Below are positions 12,130 to 22,869 of a DNA stretch of 64,000 nt, one piece after another (positions within the stretch are counted from its first letter, which is position 1; every line of letters begins with the position of its first letter). This stretch comes from Pisaster brevispinus (taxonomy: Eukaryota > Echinodermata > Asteroidea > Forcipulatida > Asteriidae): NCBI GenBank assembly GCA_023634235.1, contig JAMKCF010000004.1, forward strand, positions 25,366,527-25,430,526. Direction: 5' to 3'. Both the position numbers and the translations under genes were made by a program. The notes beneath the pieces are model-generated. The model was not told where the DNA came from. It saw nothing but the letters and a program-made list of their open reading frames with translations, and did no database searches.

Positions 12130-12445
12130 CAATTAGGAAATTGGCCGAGATGCCTAGTGTGTCAGACTCATGTTCTGGTGTTGTCAGAGTTTGGGTTCGG
12201 TTCCCGGTCATGGCACTTGTGTTCTTGAGCTAGACACTTTTAACCATAAATGGTTCTTCCTTTGGACTTTGGGTGAGATGTAAAGTCGTAGCTCCTGTGT
12301 TGTGTGTAATACACGTAACAGAACCCAATACACTTATCGTTCAGAGATGGGTTTGTCTCGATGATTCTGGCACAGTTGGCTTCAGATTGTGCAGCAGCAC
12401 CTTGTAAACAAGGTGCCATCATATAATAACTCAAATAACTCTACC
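12130..12445 (+). repeat. tRNA-derived SINE (family B), plus orientation
   Basis: The head AATTGGCCGAGATGCCTAGT is a decayed A box region, followed by GGGTTCGGTTCCCGGTCATG (B box). The body runs through TTCTTGAGCTAGACACTT, a segment equivalent to the minus-strand copies at 50 and 53 kb, and ends near CACCTTGTAAAC. It is an inactive, diverged SINE copy. Confidence 0.7.
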
Positions 12446-12449
12446 TATG

Positions 12450-14205
12450 TGTAGTTAAAATAAGAAGTACTTTGAGATGCCCATAGATAAAGTTCTGTAT
12501 ATAAGATTTAAGTAATCATCTTCCTATTATTAAAACAATACAAATCCTGAACACAATTCGTTATCATGAGTGTCCCAAATACATAATACTTACGAAAAAT
12601 TTTGTTTAAAAATAACCTTGTAAGCAGTTTGCCTTCTTTTTTCAATCTTTGTTCAAGCTGGGACCCATGGGAGACCAGTGGTTACCACTAAATGGGCCAC
12701 CCAGTTGAAATAAGAAATCAAAGAAAACAATAATACCGAGACGTTTCTTACAATTGTTAACAGTAACTCAAATGAGTGTAAATATGGTGATAAATATTGC
12801 ATTGTGACAATTACAAGTAGTGCAATACTTTCCAATCCAAGCCAAATTTCTTTCTACAATCACTTCACCCATTTCTGAACAATAACCTTAAGTTCTAACA
12901 CCTTTTACAGACTCATGCAAAAAAAACAGGATTTTCCCTGGTTGGTATGGTGTACCTCACCAGATTGTACCCAAATACTTCACCTAACCTTTGGATTCAC
13001 AATACACATATTTTCACTTGACAATGAAATCAACGAGACAATTTAGGGGTAGTGGACCACGACGGGAAAAGCATTCCACACATCGTTGTTGTGAATAGAT
13101 TTTTTCCAAATCATACTGCATCGATTATTCCTATTTTGTTCCCTAACAGCATACAATGGCAAAGTCTGGGCTTCCCACGTAAGCATGTGACGCAGTACGA
13201 AGGGGTGTCTAAACAAAAACAACTTTCTACTTTTCAGAGGGAAGGATTCCTACTTCACTTTCCACTTTTTACTTTTGTGTGTGTAAGCATTGTTAGGAAG
13301 GGGAATGTTTGGCCAGTATTTATTTAGTGCTCTTTTTCATAACAAGTAATGATAATACAAACTTCAGACTCATGGTATCATTGTTGAGATGGCAAGGCCA
13401 TTTTCCTCTTGCAAAGAACACCTCCAGTGGACAATCTTAAAGAGGGGGCACCAAGGTAAAAAAACAGTGTTATTATCACTCCTTTTCCAGTAGATAGAGT
13501 CCTCATGAGAGTGGACAAAAAATTACAAGTCTCTACCCCACAAAAAAAAATGGTGCAAAATGCCACTGTGCTTGATACCCTTCAGGTGCAATCTTTACTC
13601 GAAATACTTAAGCAGCCGATGATGTCACAATTTCAATAAATGGTCTGTACATTTATTTTTGTAAGGAGATTGCTCAGTTCATTCCTGAATTTTGATAATA
13701 TTCGATCAAAACGGCATTGAATTAAACCATTTGACTAGTGCAAAACTTCCTTTGTGGAATTTACAGACCCGCTTGTTTTAGATGTCCGGTGAGGTCATGT
13801 TTCAAATTCCGCTCTAAAAGGGAATTTTAAAAAAGACAATTTACACAACGAGAGGTTAAGAGACTTACCCAAAGTCACTTCATTCAGACACAGCCTCACA
13901 CTTTGGTTTTTAGAGAGAAATATTTATGCTATTTAAAAATTTCTGAATTATTTTAATGATTTCTTTTCAAGTAAAAACCTATGAATCGTTGTAGGAGAAA
14001 GCTTGCATACCCTGGGAAAGGTTCAATTCAAGGCTGCTCTCTGGTAGCTTTCTAGTTTCAAAGTTCTGATGTTTACTATGACATGGTTTGCAGGCATGAT
14101 ACCAACCCTTACAAAAATAGAGTTGACATGTTTTATATCAGCACAAGGCTAATATACATTTGTATAGACTTTAAAGAATGTTTAAGCTATGATAAATTAT
14201 CAAAT
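12450..14205. other. Non-coding stretch, nothing recognised
   Basis: AT-rich sequence without a recognisable exon or repeat structure. No frame here shows a familiar domain. Confidence 0.5.
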
Positions 14206-14208
14206 AAT

Positions 14209-14440
14209 AAACCACAAGGGAAACTGACTGGGTAAATGTTCATAAAGATTGTTGGGTTGAACAAAGAACAAATTGACCAGAGCAGGACTTGAAGCTGTGA
14301 TCTCTGGATTAATGTGCCAGCTCTTTCTCAACTGAGATATCTCGCCCTATGTTGGTAGTCTCTCTGTTTTGTCATTATCTTTGTTTTGGGGTGCCAGTCT
14401 AGCCAGGGATCACACCCAGGTTTCTGATACAAAATGGGCA
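14209..14440 (-). repeat. tRNA-Lys-like SINE (family A), minus
   Basis: Read on the minus strand, the copy runs from a CCTGGGTGTGATCCCTGGCT body into a decayed tRNA-like part (GAGCTGGCACATTAATCC), then a CAGGACTTGAAG-complement B box, and ends TCAATTTGTTCTTTGTTCAA. The same order occurs at 16675-16910, 22615-22865 and 29855-30100. Confidence 0.75.
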
Positions 14441-14444
14441 GCAG

Positions 14445-15865
14445 CAGCAGCAGAGGGATTACCATAAGGGGATGTGGTTTTTTGTTTCAAATATCAAGTT
14501 AAACACCTCTATAAACCACAAAATAGAAATGATAATTTGTATTGGTTTTCTGAGGGGAAAAAACAAAACCATAAATAAGTATAATGTTAGGCAGTTAGGA
14601 GAATATGACGCCTGAAATTGGCTTTAATTGACTTACCTAGACAATACACAGTGAGCTTATAAATAATGAATGACAAGTTATAAATAATGAACGACAAGAA
14701 CAATAGATGTCTCACCATGTCTGGCTTTAACAACTGAAATTGTATTCAGATTAACATGTCTTCCAGTTTGATCTTATTATGCAGTTTTGCCTTTATACCC
14801 ACAGTGCATACAAGGAGGCTGAATTAAATGTTCCCAACAGCAAGCCTCAAATTAGGCTTTCTCAAAAAGCAATCGGAGCAAATTTTCACACTACAAAAAT
14901 AACAAATAACAACGTCAGCCTGTGAATCTGCAAGTGTGTAATATTCAGTTACCATAATTGTTGTAATATTCATTTATGTGTAAACAGAAAGCCCAGGAGT
15001 CGTCTGCTTAGTTATTGTACATGGTAACCAAGGAAACCAGCAGCAGGTGTTTTGAAGTTAAAGGTGCATTCATGTCCCCAAAAATAAATAAATAGTTAAA
15101 TAATGTGCAGGATTTGTTTTGGTTACACAGCAAATGAATAAAAAAACTAACAATAACGCAAAAATTAACAGAGAAAAGTTCTGAATTTAGCCACAGATCA
15201 AGAGATAAATGTACAAGTGCAAATTTGCTTGATGGCACTAGACAGCATATTCCTAATGAAATCACAAAGGCAATACCTGCCATGCGTGGTACTTTACAGA
15301 GTCAATGAAGGCAATTGCCTTAATGTTCCCTGCCATTGACTCTGAAATGCTCCAGTACAAAATTTACCTCATAGAGGTGACCTTTAAAAGGAAAATTACC
15401 TTGCCCTTACATTACAACAACAGAGTATTGGGTCTGCAACTGCATGTGCCGATACAATGATGCAGTTTTTCAAGCCCATTTGGTTGAAATGAACTATATA
15501 AATTTGAAAAATGTCAAACCACCCGAAAATTAACAAAGATAGTAAATTTACAGGATTATGTACACTCAAAGTGGTTTTCAAACGAAAGTAATTACCAATG
15601 ATGGTTTCCAACAGCAATTTTTTTCAATCGATTTATTTTAATGTCAACTTCTTTAGACAAAGTATTGATCAATAAACACAGCTGACTGTCGGTGTGTTGG
15701 CAGACACCTATGCCTATGGAAGTTGAGCAAAATCGTTACTTGTTAATCAAACCTGACTTCATACCATACTGACTTCACATCCATGTATTCACTAATAACC
15801 TTCAACATTGTGGAATCTCACAGCATTCTCTGTCTAATGGTAGAGCTGGGATTTTGCAGCTCAAA
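14445..15865. other. Non-coding stretch, nothing recognised
   Basis: No exon or structured repeat was recognised. Frames at about 15008-15283 and 15396-15617 (both -) are short and featureless. Confidence 0.45.
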
Positions 15866-15869
15866 TTAA

Positions 15870-16265
15870 TAAGTACTTTTATAGCATTTTCTATATGCCT
15901 GATGGGTGTCTCAGAACGCCCAGTATTGTAATGACAGGTATGCAGAGTTATATTTGAATTATGAGACCCACCCATTTATAAAGCACTTTGCAAGGACTTC
16001 AAAGGAGAGGCAGCGCAATCTGCAGCCAATCAAGCCGGAAACACAGGGGCAAACCACTTCTCAGAATGATAAGTGCACTGAATTCTTTTACATGCATTCA
16101 AAGTTCACACCAAACAAGAGCTATTTCTTTATATCCAACCTGAAGGATGAAGACATTGTGGTGAAGTGTCTTGCTCAAGGAAACATGTGTCATGGTAAGG
16201 ACTTCAGCCCACAATCTGACAACACCAGAACTTGAATCCAGAGTGCTCTAGAACACTCAGCCATG
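15870..16265 (-). repeat. tRNA-derived SINE (family B)
   Basis: The order AATTATGAGACC, then CATTTATAAAGCACTTTGCAA, then ATGATAAGTGCACTGAATTC, CAAGGAAACATGTGTCATG and a decayed GAACTTGAATCC matches the family seen at 50040-50455 and 52795-53205. The tRNA-like head lies at the right end, so the element is on the minus strand. A plus-strand open frame crosses it and is spurious. Confidence 0.7.
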
Positions 16266-16269
16266 GCAC

Positions 16270-16670
16270 TCAAAAACCACATCAACCTTTACACTCTTTG
16301 TAAACAAACAAATACAAATCCAAACTAAGGGAACATACACACTATTGCTTTATGGAAAAAGTACAAATACATTCCATTCCCATTCTCAGCCCATACAACC
16401 AAATAATGAACATTCAGTAAATTATGTTTTGGCAACAACAATTACAAAACATACTTATTTCTATTGCAACAATCAAGATAATCATCCGCAGTGATCTTGG
16501 CCAAGTTGTCGGTCTTCAAATGCTATTTTCTCGTCTATGACTGGACAGATATATTTCTCATTGGCTAAATGACTAAATGAAATCAACTCAACTGAAATAC
16601 ATACACAAATGACAACAGCAAAAATTCAAGAGACAAATCCCATGTGTAGACATTTGAAATAAAAATGTGT
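16270..16670. other. Non-coding stretch, nothing recognised
   Basis: No exon or repeat was recognised between the two flanking SINEs. Confidence 0.5.
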
Positions 16671-16674
16671 GTCC

Positions 16675-16910
16675 CACTGAGGTGATCCCTTGGCGGCCAT
16701 TTTCCAGGTTGTTTCATAAAGCTGGGTGTGATCCCTAGCTAGGTTGTATGGCTTCAGACAGGCACCTCCAAACAAAGATAGATAGCTCAGTTGATAGAGC
16801 GCTGGCACCTTAATCTGGAGGTAGCAGGTTCAAGTCCTGCTCCAGTCAACTTTTCTTTGTTCAACCCAATAGTATGAAAAATGTATCCAGTCAGTCTCCC
16901 TTGTGGTTTT
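16675..16910 (+). repeat. tRNA-Lys-like SINE (family A), good copy
   Basis: A 5' body (GGTGATCCCTTGGCGGCC, then TGTGATCCCTAGCTAGG) is followed by a tRNA-like module: TAGCTCAGTTGATAGAGCG (A box), CACCTTAATCT (a CTT-like anticodon loop) and AGGTTCAAGTCCTGC (B box). The tail is TCAACTTTTCTTTGTTCAAC and ends near CAGTCTCCCTTGTGG. The anticodon stem pairs poorly, so this is a SINE and not a functional tRNA. Confidence 0.85.
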
Positions 16911-16928
16911 TTTTTCTTCTTGAAAGCA

Positions 16929-16943
16929 ACCCCCCCCCCCCCC
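16929..16943. repeat. Poly-C tract
   Basis: A run of about 14-15 C residues directly after the SINE tail. Confidence 0.9.
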
Positions 16944-17349
16944 TAGACCAGTGCTGAACACTGCCTCAGACAACGACACCCATGGAGGTATTGTATGAAA
17001 TATTCAGTTATGCATATCGCATATTGTTATATTTCCCATACAAATATTTGCTCTGGAGTGGGCTGGGATAATCTTAAATCCCTAATTATACAATTCTGTT
17101 GGCAGTGCATCATAAGCTTAGCCTGAGGGCAAATATAACTGTTACCGCAGTCTGGTCTGGAATGTAATCTCATAACATACCACGACTTTATGTTGAAAAA
17201 TTCCTCAGCTAATTTTAAAGGAAGACTTGAAGCTTTGCATGTGTGGGAAGTACATGTATGGGAGAACTTGTTTACAAAATGGCAACCTTGTATTAATAAT
17301 CTCTTCTGTAAGAAGTGGTGGTTCTCAGAAGATTCTGTGTCCACCACTT

Positions 17350-17516
17350 CTTACAGCTGCTTAAGCACAACATAATTATGCTTACCAGAATAAGGTCACC
17401 AGCTAAAATACCATGTCACATATACAATCTGTGACTAATATCCTGCTTGATTTTGCTTAGCAGAATATTGTTAAGCATCATTCTCTGCTTAAGCAGTTCT
17501 GTGAGATTGTGCCCAG
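17350..17516. mobile_element. MITE-like element, GGGCCC family, partial copy
   Basis: Starts near CAGCTGCTTAAGCA and ends CTGCTTAAGCAGTTCTGTGA, then GATTGTGCCC. The interior words GGTCACCAGCTAAAAT and CTGCTTGATTTTGCTTAGCA match copies at 32175-32390 and 47935-48095. The left terminus is eroded. Confidence 0.65.
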
Positions 17517-17519
17517 ATG

Positions 17520-18525
17520 AATTAAGGCTTTGTTTGAATGAAAGGCTTTGGTAGTAGCTGGAATACCAGAAAGTTGCAGCCAACGGCTATAGCTGTAGCT
17601 AACCCCACTTTACTCTGACCCAGCTTCAGTGTGCTCTGTTCTACTGTAGAAAAACAGAGCACATCTGTTAAAAATGTCAAGAGTTGTCTTGCACTGACTC
17701 TAGAACCACTGCCTCATCCAGAAAACATGGTTGCCATCTAGAACTTAATTCTTCTAACATAATATACAAGTATTGGATGAATATGAATGCGTTGTCACAG
17801 AATAAAATCACAAGGTGAAATCTGGACTATTCTACTTCACAAGGCAGAGCCTCGTGATAAAGAAAAGCTCAATCCTCCCATACTCCATGTGTAATCTTTG
17901 GTTTTTAACTTAGTCTTGTTGATGGCTCTTTATGTGAGCATGCCTACTTCAAAGTTGGAACTTTCACTGGTCTGTTTTGGGGGTTTTAAATTATAGAAAT
18001 TCAGCAAGAAATATTACATCGTGCACATAAATCGTGTACATGTACCATAAATGTGATACAATCAATAAGCTGACAATTAAACTGGCTGAATTTGATATTC
18101 CTTTTTACTCCTCATTGTTGTATATAATCCTTACATGGCAACTGTCAGTCAAGTAGTTCCAAAATGGCCTTCAATCCAGGCACTATTTTGGTGGAATCTT
18201 TTATTAATCTCAAGGGAAGGTTGTATATTGTAAGAGGTGATTAAAAACAGATTAACAATAGTAACAAATAAAATGAGACATAAAAATGAGGAACTGAAAG
18301 TAATTTTGAATCTGCAAGCTTAGTTTTAAGTTATCACACAAGAGCGATTGGAATACCGAGAAATATAGGGCTTCTGTGTCCCATATCCAACGAGGCTGAA
18401 GGCCAATTTGGATATGGGATGCAGACACGCTATTTTCTGTATTTGGAATGCCTGCCCCTATGATAAGCACTTGTAATTTAGGCCTACTGGCCACCATCCT
18501 CGTTCCCAGGGGTGATTGATCTCGC
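17520..18525. other. Non-coding stretch, nothing firm
   Basis: No exon was recognised. A short segment around 17570-17630 (GCAGCCAACGGCTATAGCTG) looks like part of a dispersed repeat, but its borders are unclear. Confidence 0.4.
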
Positions 18526-18529
18526 AGCG

Positions 18530-18975
18530 CCATTTTTTCCTAGCATGCCTTGCTCGATCATAAGCCCTGGAATTGGTTCATTAAAATGTGCTAGAATCTA
18601 GCACATTTTAATTAGGCCTGAGGCCGATCTTTTCTACGCGCGCGCTCAAGTACGGTAACCCGTAAAAGAGGCATCAAGTCAAAAAGCAACTGGTCCTCTG
18701 TCATTCATCTTTGATTTTGTGATATGTCTAACTGTATGCAGCTTAGGGTGACCGTGTAAAATCATGATTCATTTGAAATGGAATCGCGTCAAATTACTTG
18801 CATTTTCACACGTCCTTCAGACGCCATGATGCACTCGAAAGTTTTTAACATGCGTGCACGCAAAGTAGTCACCCCTGGGAGCCAATCAGCGTTGTTTCTC
18901 ATTACATCACTACCAGGGTTTAGCGACGAGAGGTATCGATACGGCGTGCTGCCCATAGTAGCGAGGCTGACTGGC
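18530..18975 (-). mobile_element. Dispersed ~430-bp element, copy B
   Basis: This is the inverse of the blocks at 2985-3450 and 48925-49360. It begins with the complement of GCAAGGCATGCTAGG, contains a near-perfect small palindrome (TGTGCTAGAATCTAGCACA), the complement of TTGATGCCTCTTTT, and ends near GAGGTATCGATACGG. It lies about 430 bp upstream of the leader-exon acceptor of the LRR gene, so it could sit in that gene's leader intron. Confidence 0.65.
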
Positions 18976-19404
18976 CACAGAACTGAATCCTTCACTTTGG
19001 CAATGGAATATAGACAGTACTGACATTTTAGATGGTTGGTCGTATGTCATGCTTATTGAGAATTGGAAAAAGAAATATTTACACTCTTCCCCAACCACTG
19101 ATATCATTTAAACCATTCAAGACTCCACATAAAGTAAGCAATGGTAATTTGTAGGCCTTCCGATGCATTTTTTCTTTGACGTTGTTACAGACAGAAATAT
19201 TTCTCTGCGGTTTATCACCTTGTCTATTTGGCAACTATGGCTGTACTGCCACATCATCCTGTGATGAAGTAAAGGATGTCCTTAGCAACACCCTTCACAA
19301 CAGTGCTACATGTCATAGCTGCCAATTGGGATACCACCTAATAAAACTTTGATTCCGAATCCAATGTTCTCCCTTTAACAAACTTTCATTATATTCTATT
19401 ACAG

Positions 19405-19449
19405 ATTCAAGTCCTTCATTCTCCAACGTTGCCTTAGAGGACATCAGTC
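19405..19449 (+). other. 5' untranslated part of the LRR gene exon, with splice acceptor
   Basis: A pyrimidine-rich tract ending TATTCTATTACAG lies immediately before 19405 and is a good 3' splice site. The next 45 bases lead to ATG at 19450 in the context CAGTCATGG. This implies at least one upstream non-coding leader exon, which I could not locate. Confidence 0.65.
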
Positions 19450-22170
19450 ATGGCATTCAAACACGGAGCCTTGTGTGCCTTGCTTCTTCTTGGGCTATGC
19501 ATTCAACTCCCAGCATGCAATGCACAGCCAATAGCAACGGGCAGACCACTGCGGACCACAATTCCTACTACGATGCCACCACCTATGGAGACAACACAAC
19601 CGCCGCAAAGTACTACTGTATTAACCCAAAGTCCTACAACATCAGCACCTCCAATCTTCCCAACACAGCCACCTCCAAGTCCCTCAACAGAGCCCTCTCC
19701 TAGCCCCTCAACGGAGCCCCCTCCAAGTACCATGACAGCGCCCCCTACTACCCCCACATCAGCACCTCCTCCAAGCACTACAACGCAAGAGCCAACAACT
19801 ACCCCACCTCCCTGCCCCTCCAGATGCACCTGCAATTCAAGGACACGGACTGTGGACTGCATAATGGGCTCCTTAACAAGCATCCCGTCTGACATACCAC
19901 AATACACAACCACATTGTATCTCAACGAAAACAACTTCAACCTTCTTCCCAGGGGAGCATTTGCCCATTTGCCCAACCTAATAGCCCTGCATTTGATCTC
20001 TTGCGGAATCCAGTCCATAGCCAATGGAGCATTCAATGGACTGAATCATCTTAGGATATTGAACCTGAAGGCCAATCAACTCACTTCAGTTCAAGGGGTT
20101 TTCCAGGGAATGCCAGAACTTCAAGAACTGGACTTGGAACAGAATCGACTCGGCTCATTATCGCAGTCCACGCTGAGAGACTTTCCCAACCTCCGTGTCC
20201 TATCCATAGGCGATAATAAACTCTTGAGTGAAGTCAGCCCTGGAGCTTTCGACATGAATCCCATGCTTCAGAGCCTAAGCATCTCCCACTGTGCTGTCAG
20301 ACAGATACCACAGGATGTCTTTCAATCCCTGACAATGCTCCAAAGACTAGATTTGTCTGGAAACCAATTCTTCCAAATTCCTCCCAGAGTTTTTGAGAGG
20401 CTAACATCCTTGCAGGACCTCATGCTGTCCAGCATGTCACTGGCGATCATCAACGAAACAGCCTTTGTTGGACTTTCCCAACTGCAGACTCTGGATCTAG
20501 GCTACAACGAACTGATGAACCTGGACAGTGCTGCCCTTATGCCACTGAGCTCTCTAACAACACTTGTCCTAATAGGAAATCCCTGGGATTGCAACTGTCG
20601 CATGAGCCAGTTCATCAACTGGCTGAAATTAACTCAGATTGATCACTACAGTGCACAGTGGACATGCCTGACCCCCCCTGTTTTACAAGGAAAGGTTGTG
20701 TACACCATCCACCAAGATGATTTTGCCTGTGTCCCAATCATCAACAAAAGGCCTTCTTCAATGTCTATTGACTACCAGGGCTATGTCTTCTTTGAGTGTG
20801 ATGCCCGCGGTGATCCAGAACCTCAGATTGAATGGTACCGACCAGATGGCATGCAAGTAACATCCACTAGCAATGCCGAGAATGTCTACACTTTCACCAG
20901 CACTGTCTTAGTTATCCAAAAGGCTGAGGCAATCAACGGAGGTAACTACAACTGCACAGCCAGAAACAGTCATGGTGCAGCGTCTGTACAGTTCTCCCTC
21001 ACTGTAAATGACACTCCAACCACAACAGTTCCAACGACACCAGGAAACCCAACTACAGTGACGACAGATACTCCCCCGTGTGCCTTCGCCCCAATACAAG
21101 TTAAGGTTGGCAACATCACGGACACTTCAGTCAAGATGGAGTGGACGCCGTACAACAGCCCTTTCATCAAAGGCTACATCGTACAGACAACAGAGTTCGG
21201 CATGGAGGAGTCTAGCATTAAGTTGGCGGAAGAAGAGGACACCTTCCTGACAGTGAGTGATCTGAAACCAGGAGGTGAGTACATAATCTGTGTGACTGTC
21301 TTCCTGGAAACATGCCCCAGTATAACTACACTCGATCAGTGTGAATTTCTGACAACTGCTGGCAGCATGGATGACGGGATAGCAGCCCTTGTGACCAAAC
21401 ACCACAAGGAGATCATCGGGTCAGTTCTAGCAACTTTTTTCGGGACGCTCCTCATCCTGGCCTCGATCTTTGTCATCTTGTGGCAGTACCGCAAACCAAA
21501 GTCCTACACCAAGTACGACTTCAAAGCAACATCAGATTCGGCTCACTTTGCCGACTTGGAGGACGGGTTGGGGGAGAGCAGCAATGCCGAGATGTCCAAC
21601 CAAATTCGGTACACAGGGTCCCTCAACAAGGGAGCAGCATTTGATGAGGACGAGTTTGATAGGATGCAGAATGCTAAGGACACCCACGCTGCAGAGGTGT
21701 ACTCTACCCCACCTGATGCTCTACCTGTCTACGGTATCCCACAGGGGAAGGGCAAAGGAAAAGGCAAAGGAAAGGGCAAAGGGAAGAGAAACTCCCAAGC
21801 ACCCCTCATTGAAATAGAACTTGATAAGAGAAACAGTGACTACATGGTGCCGACGCCTACCAAAGAGGAGGAAACCGCCATCTCTGAAGCTAAGCTGGTC
21901 AGCAGTGAGCCAAGTGTCCCTGATGAGGCTGACGCCGGTGAGTTTGGCCATCTATACGAGGAGCTAGACAGTCCGAAATGCAACTGCGACCCTGTAGTGA
22001 ATGGAATCATCGAGGGCGATGGATCGCCTCACACTCACAACCACTCGATGCAAAATGGACATGCTCGGAATGGCTCCGCCAGCAAAGTGCGATTCAGTCT
22101 CCCAGACGACGAACATGACACACATGTTGCAAATGGTGACATACCTATACCTGATACCATGGTTGTTTAG
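19450..22170 (+). CDS. LRR-Ig-FN3 single-pass transmembrane receptor-like protein
   Basis: A 906-residue protein in one exon. Residues 1-25 form a signal peptide (hydrophobic core CALLLLGLC). Residues 30-120 form a Thr/Pro/Ser-rich, mucin-like stalk. An LRRNT cap (CPSRCTC, about 122-150) is followed by about eight leucine-rich repeats (155-375) and an LRRCT cap (NPWDCNC, about 378-427). An Ig-like domain follows (about 430-519), with Cys450, EWY and the NYNCTA cysteine. A second Thr/Pro linker precedes a fibronectin type III domain (about 545-637, ending GGEYIICV). The membrane helix is about 655-677. The tail of about 230 residues holds a Gly-Lys repeat (766-779) and tyrosines in YEEL, DYMVP and VYGIP contexts. 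By family knowledge, such LRR-Ig-FN3 proteins act in adhesion or signalling at the cell surface. The order resembles LRFN/LRIT-type proteins, but I cannot assign an orthologue. The ATG is the first in frame and directly precedes the signal peptide. Confidence 0.95.
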   Translation: MAFKHGALCALLLLGLCIQLPACNAQPIATGRPLRTTIPTTMPPPMETTQPPQSTTVLTQSPTTSAPPIFPTQPPPSPSTEPSPSPSTEPPPSTMTAPPTTPTSAPPPSTTTQEPTTTPPPCPSRCTCNSRTRTVDCIMGSLTSIPSDIPQYTTTLYLNENNFNLLPRGAFAHLPNLIALHLISCGIQSIANGAFNGLNHLRILNLKANQLTSVQGVFQGMPELQELDLEQNRLGSLSQSTLRDFPNLRVLSIGDNKLLSEVSPGAFDMNPMLQSLSISHCAVRQIPQDVFQSLTMLQRLDLSGNQFFQIPPRVFERLTSLQDLMLSSMSLAIINETAFVGLSQLQTLDLGYNELMNLDSAALMPLSSLTTLVLIGNPWDCNCRMSQFINWLKLTQIDHYSAQWTCLTPPVLQGKVVYTIHQDDFACVPIINKRPSSMSIDYQGYVFFECDARGDPEPQIEWYRPDGMQVTSTSNAENVYTFTSTVLVIQKAEAINGGNYNCTARNSHGAASVQFSLTVNDTPTTTVPTTPGNPTTVTTDTPPCAFAPIQVKVGNITDTSVKMEWTPYNSPFIKGYIVQTTEFGMEESSIKLAEEEDTFLTVSDLKPGGEYIICVTVFLETCPSITTLDQCEFLTTAGSMDDGIAALVTKHHKEIIGSVLATFFGTLLILASIFVILWQYRKPKSYTKYDFKATSDSAHFADLEDGLGESSNAEMSNQIRYTGSLNKGAAFDEDEFDRMQNAKDTHAAEVYSTPPDALPVYGIPQGKGKGKGKGKGKGKRNSQAPLIEIELDKRNSDYMVPTPTKEEETAISEAKLVSSEPSVPDEADAGEFGHLYEELDSPKCNCDPVVNGIIEGDGSPHTHNHSMQNGHARNGSASKVRFSLPDDEHDTHVANGDIPIPDTMVV
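21749..21785 (+). repeat. In-frame hexanucleotide repeat encoding (Gly-Lys)n
   Basis: About six to seven tandem copies of a GGCAAA/GGAAAG-type hexamer lie inside the receptor's cytoplasmic region. They encode an alternating Gly-Lys run of seven pairs followed by Arg. The period of six preserves the frame when copy number changes, so length polymorphism would vary the basic patch without disrupting the protein. Confidence 0.85.
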
Positions 22171-22369
22171 ACTGTTGGAACGGGCAATCAGTGTATGACT
22201 TTTTGTTCTGACATCAGCAATGCAGTTACCATGTACTACACCAAAAATCAATCCACGTTATTGTGGATGGCCATGCAGAGTACGTAAATATGAACACTTT
22301 GGAAAAGAACAGATTTGTAACTGGTACCCAGTGGTCTGGAACCACTGTGTCTATTTGTGTACATATACC

Positions 22370-22375
22370 AATAAA
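22370..22375 (+). terminator. Possible polyadenylation signal for the LRR gene
   Basis: AATAAA lies 200 bases after the stop codon. Other AATAAA-like words occur further downstream, so this is a candidate only. Confidence 0.35.
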
Positions 22376-22379
22376 TAGT

Positions 22380-22610
22380 TACATGTAAATGTATACTGTA
22401 GAGCTTTGACCTGCAGAACACCACCATTAGTGGCAGATTTTTACAACTGTTATGCTTTTTATGCATCAACTTTACAGTGACTTTGCTAATATATTACATA
22501 TAACCATTTCGCTGTACACTTACATTCATACAATTAGTTTGATACAAAAGTACAGGTGGATCCATTAGAAGATTTGGGGTTGAACCAATAAATTGGAAAT
22601 AAAAAAGTTG
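22380..22610. other. Probable 3' untranslated or intergenic sequence
   Basis: AT-rich sequence after the LRR gene stop without recognisable coding content. Confidence 0.4.
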
Positions 22611-22614
22611 CATT

Positions 22615-22865
22615 CCCTTAAGGTGATCCACTGACTGCTGCTTCCCAGGTTGTGTCATAAACTTGGGAGTATATCCCTGGCTATACGGCAGTTTCACGCT
22701 GAATGGCTTTTGACTGGTACCCCAAACAAACATGTTGACAAAATAGAGAGACTGCCAACATAAGGGCTAAATAGCTGGATCAAATCCCCCTCTTGTAAAT
22801 TTGTCTTTGTTCAACCCCAAATTATATCAAATCCAACAGTCAGCTTCCCTTGTGGTTTATAACTT
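22615..22865 (+). repeat. tRNA-Lys-like SINE (family A), decayed head
   Basis: The order GGTGATCCACTGACTGC, TCCCTGGCTATACGGCAG, AATAGAGAGACTGCCAACAT, a degraded tRNA-like part, then AATTTGTCTTTGTTCAACCC and CAGCTTCCCTTGTGG matches the copy at 16675-16910. The A box is partly lost (TAAATAGCTGGATCAAATCC). Confidence 0.8.
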
Positions 22866-22869
22866 TTAG

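Noticed and set aside
16770..16850. Functional tRNA-Lys gene
   Set aside because: A and B boxes are present, but the anticodon and acceptor stems pair poorly and the module is embedded in a SINE present at several sites.
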